A program made the translations under genes and the position numbers. The notes beneath the pieces are model-generated. The model did no database searches. It saw nothing but the letters and a program-made list of their open reading frames with translations, and was not told where the DNA came from. A DNA stretch of 10,758 bases from Oehlia diaphana (Eukaryota; Glomeromycota; Glomeromycetes; Glomerales; Glomeraceae), in the NCBI GenBank assembly GCA_003833135.1, contig QZLH01001899.1:1-10758 (forward strand), written 5' to 3'. Numbering within the stretch: position 1 is the stretch's first letter; every line of letters begins with the position of its first letter. Shown in pieces: positions 6,900 to 10,758 of the stretch.

Positions 6900-7190
6900 T
6901 TAAAGTTTATTGACAAAAAGTTTCTTTTTAAATTACAAGAATATTATCATAACTCCAATTAAACTATACACCTATCTATTAACCATTTAATCCAGATTTT
7001 TTATTAATTTAAGACTTATAGTAATGCATAATAATATATATAATCCTTTATAATAATGAAAAATGAAATGAAAGTGAAATAGGTTGATGAAAACAGAAGT
7101 GGGATGATGTAAAACAAAATAAGATGATGAAAAATAAAGAGGAATGTTGCAAAACGAAATGGAGTGATGAAAACTGATATGAAGCGATAT
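6900..7190 (+). repeat. Direct duplicate block, copy 1
   Basis: It starts ttaaagtttattgacaaaa and is matched from 8004 with an offset of 1,104 bp. Near 6972 it has cctatctatt where copy 2 has cccatccact, and it lacks about 24 bp present near 8223-8250 in copy 2. Its end grades into decayed 30-bp repeats. It is a true diverged duplicate rather than an identical overlap. Confidence 0.85.
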
Positions 7191-8002
7191 GGAGTGATGA
7201 AAACTGATATGGAGCAATATGGAGTGATGAAAAATGATATGGAGCAATATGGAGTGATAAAAATGATATGGAGCAATATGGAGTGATAAAAAACGATATG
7301 GAGCAATATAAAGTGATGAAAAATGATATGGAATAATATGGAGTGATGAAAAATGATATGAAACGATATGGAGCGATATAGAGTGATGAAAAGCGATATG
7401 GAGTGATGAAAACCGATATGAAGCAATATAAAGTGATGAAAAATGATATGGAGCAATATGGAGTGATGAAAAATGATATGGAATGATATGGAGTGATGAA
7501 AAATAATATGGAGCGATGTGAAGTAATGAAAAATGATATAGAGCGATATGAAGTGATGAAAACTGATATAGAACAATATAAAGTGATATGGAGCGATATA
7601 GAGTGATGAAAAGCGATATGAAGTGATGAAAACCGATATAAAGCAATATAAAGTGATGAAAAACGATATAAAGCAATTTGGAGTGATGAAAAATGATATG
7701 AAATAATATGGAGTAATGAAAAATGATATGGAACGATATGGAGCAATATGGAGTGATGAAAAATGATATGGAGCGATATGGAGTGATGAAAAATGATATG
7801 GAGCAATATGGAGTGATGAAAAACGATATAGAGCGATATGAAGTGATGGAAAATGATATGGAGCAATATGGAGTGATGAAAAACGATATGGAGCAATATG
7901 GAGTGATGAAAAATGATATGGAGCAATATGGAGTGATGAAAAATGATATAGAGCAATATGGAGTGATGAAAAATGATATGGAGCAATATGGAGTGATGAA
8001 AA
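7150..8002. repeat. 30-bp minisatellite, first array
   Basis: The consensus unit is three decamers: gatatggagc, aatatggagt, gatgaaaaat. There are about 27 units. Length variants differ by whole decamers (20, 30 or 40 bp). Variation is mainly G/A and C/T. On the plus strand, 10 codons per unit give a DMEQYGVMKN repeat at 7723-8002. The minus strand has almost no stops in any frame. Copies are most uniform near 7720-8000 and more decayed to the left. Confidence 0.92.
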
Positions 8003-8003
8003 N
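8003..8003. other. Undetermined base at the array/duplicate junction
   Basis: The only N in the window falls exactly where the most uniform minisatellite stretch meets copy 2 of the duplicated block. This suggests an assembly join or an unresolved repeat length here. Confidence 0.9.
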
Positions 8004-8310
8004 TTAAAGTTTATTGACAAAAAGTTTCTTTTTAAATTACAAGAATATTATCATAACTCCAATTAAACTATACACCCATCCACTAACCATTTAATCCAGA
8101 TTTTTTATTAATTTAAGACTTATAGTAATGCATAATAATATATATAATCCTTTATAATAATGAAAAATGAAATGAAAGTGAAATAGGTTGATGAAAACAG
8201 AAGTGGGATGATGTAAAACAAAATGAAATAATACAAAGAGAATTGAGATGATGAAAAATAAAGTGGAATGTTGCAAAATGAAATGGAGTAATGAAAACCG
8301 ATATGAAGCG
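8004..8310 (+). repeat. Direct duplicate block, copy 2
   Basis: This is the counterpart of 6900-7190, with several substitutions and an extra stretch of about 24 bp (gaaataatacaaagagaatt and neighbours). It again leads into the 30-bp repeats, so the element appears to contain two block-plus-array modules. Confidence 0.85.
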
Positions 8311-9717
8311 ATATGGAATGATGAAAATCGATATGGAGCAATATGGAGTGATGAAAAATGATATGGAGCAATATGGAGTAATGAAAAATGATATGGAGCA
8401 ATATGGAGTAATGAAAAATGATATGGAACGATATAGAGTAATGAAAACCGATATGAAGCAATATAAAATGATGAAAAATGATATAGAACGATATGGAGTG
8501 ATGAAAAATGATATGGAACGATATAGAGTGATGAAAAGTGATATGGAGTGATGAAAACCGATATGAAGTAATATAAAGTGATGAAAAATGATATGAAGTA
8601 ATATGGAGTGATGAAAAATGATATGGAACGATATGGAGTGATGAAAAATGATATGAGCGATATGAAGTAATGGAAAATAATATAGAGCGATATGGAGTAA
8701 TGAAAACTGATATAGAACAATATAAAGTGATATGGAGCGATATAATACGATGAAAAGTGATATGGAGTGATAAAAACTGATATAAAGCAATATAAAGTGA
8801 TGAAAAATAATATAGAGCAATATGGAGTAATGAAAAATAATATGAAACAATATGGAGTAATGAAAAATAATATGGAACGATATGGAGTGATGAAAATAGA
8901 TATGGAATGATATGAAGCGATATGGAGTGATGAAAAATGGTATGGAGTAATATGGAGTGATGAAAAATAATATGGAGCAATATGGAGTGATGAAAAATGA
9001 TATAAAACGATATGAAGTGATAAAAAATGATATGGAGCGATATGGAGTGATAAAAAATGATTTGGAGCGATATGAAGTGATGGAAAATAATATAGAGCAA
9101 TATGGAGTGATGAAAAACGATATAGAGCAATATGGAATGATAAAAAATAATATGGAGCAATATGGAGTGATGAAAAATGATATAGAGCGATATGAAGTGA
9201 TAAAAAATGATATGAAGTGATATGAAGTGATAGAAAACGATATAGAGCAATATGGAGTGATGAAAAACAATATGAAGTAATATGGAGTGATGAAAAAAGA
9301 TATGGAGCAATATGGAGTGATGAAAAATGATATGGAGCAATATGGAGTGATGAAAAATGATATGAAGCGATATGAAGTGATAGAAAATGATATGAAGCGA
9401 TATGAAGTGATGGAAAATGATATGGAGCAATATGGAGTGATGAAAAATAATATGGAGTGATATGAAGTGATAAAAAATGATATAGAGTGATATGGAGTAA
9501 TGAAAACTGATATAGAATGATATAAAGCGATATGGAGCGATATAGAATGATAAAAAGCGATATGAAGTGATAAAAACCGATATGAAGTAATATAGAGTAA
9601 TAAAAAATGATATGGAACGATATGGAGTGATAAAAAATGATATGGAATGATATGGAGCGATATAGAGTAATGAAACCCGATATGAAGTGATATGGAGTAA
9701 TGAAAAATGATATGGGA
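8285..9717. repeat. 30-bp minisatellite, second array
   Basis: About 47 units of the same three-decamer repeat as in the first array, more diverged overall, with 20-, 30- and 40-bp length forms (for example near 8530-8560 and 8705-8750). It ends at gatatgggagcgaaaggg. Local plus-strand open frames at 8291-8551 and 8957-9220 repeat D-M/I-E-Q/R-Y-G/E-V-M/I-K-N. I do not regard them as genes. Confidence 0.92.
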
Positions 9718-10057
9718 GCGAAAGGGACAATGATAAATGAAAAGGATAATTACAAACAAAGTGGGAGTAAAGAAAATGATAGAAAAATAAAAATACTAGC
9801 AATAAAAGTGAGTCTTAAAGTTATTTGAAATTGTTGTTTTCTGAAAACAACTAAAGTAATAAGAAAATAAAAAAACATTTTGTAAATAATACTACAAGAA
9901 AGCAAAAAGCAAAATATGCATTATGCATTTGTGTAATATGAAATCACCTGGTGAATTTCACTGGGGTAAATTTAAAATTTTAATTCATTGCAGATCAAGG
10001 TGAAATTCACCCTGGTGAAATTTACCAGAGGTGATTGTAAAATTAATCCTAAATTTT
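9718..10057. other. Right flank of the inverted-end element
   Basis: A/T-rich DNA without a gene. It contains the inverted repeat GTTGTTTTC T GAAAACAAC (9833-9851), atgcattatgcat near 9917, TCACCTGGTGA near 9944, GGTGAATTTCACT (9950-9962), GGTGAAATTCACC (9999-10011) and the near-palindrome CTGGTGAAATTTACCAG (10012-10028). The last group mirrors the palindrome at the left end. Confidence 0.6.
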
Positions 10058-10060
10058 AAT

Positions 10061-10676
10061 CCTAATAAGGTTAATAATATTATAGCTTTGAATCAAAATA
10101 ATGGTACGAGATCTGGAATGTTAAGAGTAAAGAGATGGCAAAGTAGAAATCATTTAGAAACATTAGAAAGAATACCTTATGCTCCAGGTAATAAATTTTT
10201 ACAATTTATTAAATTTATTATTAAATATATATTTATTAAATTTAATTTATTTTTTAGCCTTACCAAGAATTTGCGTTGCAAACATTACTCCAGAAGATCT
10301 TGCCAAAAGTGGTGGTTATGCCTTTACTCTTCTAGGGTCAAAAATTTATCTCGTCCAATTCTTGGCAATATATCATCAATCATCAAATTACCATTCTTAT
10401 GTTGATGATAATGTTACTTGTATTGATTCACTTTCCTATATTTTTGTATGTATTTATGAAAAAAGAGTACCAAATATTTTTGGCTGTTTTTCAATAGCCA
10501 ATCCTAAATATATCTTATACTCGCACATTTCTAGCAATTCCATCATTTATTATCTAGAAAATTGCAAAACATGTAAAGAAAATATGGGATTTATTATAGT
10601 TAGAAAAAGAGAAATGGAACTTTATAATTTTTTTAATTCAGTAAAAGACAAATTACAATTAATATTAAATAAATAA
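10061..10676 (+). pseudogene. C-terminal exons of the transposase-like gene
   Basis: After the 3.3-kb insertion the frame resumes PNKVNNIIALNQNNGTRSG, MLRVKRWQSRNHLETLERI, PYAP to a donor at 10188. A 70-bp intron follows, and the split codon G|CC gives Ala. The last exon (10258-10676) is fully open for 139 codons: LPRICVANITPEDLAKSGG, YAFTLLGSKIYLVQFLAIY, DDNVTCIDSLSYIFVCIY, ending NFFNSVKDKLQLILNK and TAA. The YAF...KIYLVQFLAIY...HSY pattern suggests a small beta-rich C-terminal domain; the domain is unnamed to me. An AATAAA overlaps the stop at 10670-10675. This part is undamaged and could be picked up as a small separate gene, but its left end has no natural start. Confidence 0.72.
10188..10257 (+). 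other. Intron 8 (phase 1)
   Basis: GTAATA donor and TTTTTTAG acceptor, 70 bp. It rebuilds G|CC (Ala) between PYAP and LPRIC. Confidence 0.7.
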
Positions 10677-10758
10677 ATGACAAAATTTTAATGCAAATAT
10701 ATATTTAGGTCATATGATAAAAAAGTATATTTTAATGTTATATAAAGGTTATAAAATA
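10677..10758. other. 3' flank
   Basis: A/T-rich sequence after the last stop; nothing further is recognisable before the window ends. Confidence 0.6.

Larger units (their letters stand above)
6748..10057. mobile_element. ~3.3-kb inverted-end element carrying a minisatellite
   Basis: The left end (TTTTAGGATCATTTTAACG from 6748) and the reverse complement of the right end (ATTTAGGATTAATTTTAC, ending near 10057) form an imperfect terminal inverted repeat of about 30-40 bp. Both ends carry the palindrome GGTGAAATTCACC just inside (6777-6789 and 9999-10011). The target duplication is ambiguous: TTAA (6744-6747 and 10056-10059) or AAT (6747-6749 and 10058-10060). The AAT reading rejoins the host frame as SELN-PNKV. 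There is no transposase; the interior is A/T-rich DNA, a duplicated 300-bp block and 30-bp repeats. Family unknown; piggyBac-like ends (CCY start) are not seen. Confidence 0.68.
991..10676 (+). pseudogene. Decayed DDE-transposase-like gene, broken by four insertions
   Basis: Nine exon blocks in order and on one strand join into about 1,140 codons: 991-1092, 1164-1685, 1760-2142, 2396-2633 with 2901-2960, 3041-3326 with 3588-3863, 3951-4085 with 5741-5808, 5877-6101, 6176-6749 with 10061-10187, and 10258-10676. All but one of the internal boundaries are GT/AG introns or insertion junctions that keep frame; the exception is the linker near 6471-6504. Order of parts: zinc-finger-like N-terminus, conserved helical block, body with acidic residues at 2517, 3184 and 5955, acidic linker, basic segment, C-terminal domain. 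Lesions: stops at 1254, 3139, 5979, 6301 and 6702; one-base losses near 3102, 3197, 3778, 6001 and 6471-6504. Seen directly: frame continuity across junctions. Recalled, not checked: the block order matches a protein family present in many copies in Rhizophagus. Inferred: it is a domesticated or transposon-borne RNase H-fold transposase. It cannot make a full protein as it stands. Confidence 0.85.

Noticed and set aside
7723..9220. Plus-strand decapeptide-repeat open frames at 7723-8007, 8291-8551 and 8957-9220
   Set aside because: Each is a local stretch of the minisatellite that happens to lack stops. The starts and ends are set by single changes in repeat units, and there is no context for expression.
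6987..9802. Long minus-strand open frames (up to 560 codons) rich in H, I, F, S, L, Y
   Set aside because: They are open in all three minus frames at once because the 30-bp repeat lacks minus-strand stops. The product is low-complexity and has no family features.
6744..10059. piggyBac-type transposon because of possible TTAA flanks
   Set aside because: The ends do not begin with the CCY seen in piggyBac, and the AAT reading restores the host frame better. TTAA is also common in such AT-rich DNA.
10031..10405. 124-codon frame running from 10031 to 10405
   Set aside because: It starts inside the inverted-end element and reads through intron 8 into the wrong frame of the last exon. Only 10061-10187 is real coding remnant.

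Overview
The window is AT-rich eukaryotic DNA. Short GT...TAG introns of about 70-90 bp, CpG-centred foldback satellites, GATC-rich low-complexity blocks and heavy transposon nesting together suggest an arbuscular mycorrhizal fungus (Rhizophagus/Gigaspora type). That placement is inference from style and from recalled protein blocks; no search was run.

Layout. 1-715 is a satellite of about 70-bp CpG-rich hairpin units. 720-925 is a block with 18 GATC sites. From about 990 to 10676 I can thread one gene on the + strand, in order and almost entirely in frame, through nine exon blocks and eight introns (about 1,140 codons). It starts with a decayed C/H zinc-finger-like block, continues through a body with three conserved acidic positions that look like an RNase H-fold (DDE) transposase, and ends in a lysine-rich tail and a C-terminal domain. 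This copy is dead: five in-frame stops, about five one-base frame losses, and four insertions inside exons.

The insertions are the main content. (a) 2634-2894 is a 261-bp element with a probable 6-bp target duplication. (b) 3327-3585 is a 259-bp AT-rich foldback element with imperfect terminal inverted repeats. (c) 4086-5740 is a 1,655-bp non-autonomous Helitron with a 5' TC, a 3' hairpin followed after 7 nt by CTAG, and an A|T target; removing it restores the exon exactly. It carries 126-bp tandem repeats that read on the minus strand as micro-exons with splice signals. (d) About 6748-10057 is a 3.3-kb element with inverted ends and a large 30-bp minisatellite inside. One intron (2143-2395) also holds a fragment of another zinc-finger-type reading frame.

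The long minus-strand reading frames over 7000-9800 come from the minisatellite and are not genes. No functional gene, tRNA, rRNA or CRISPR array was seen. The window is best read as a layered record of transposon insertions into one older transposase-like gene.
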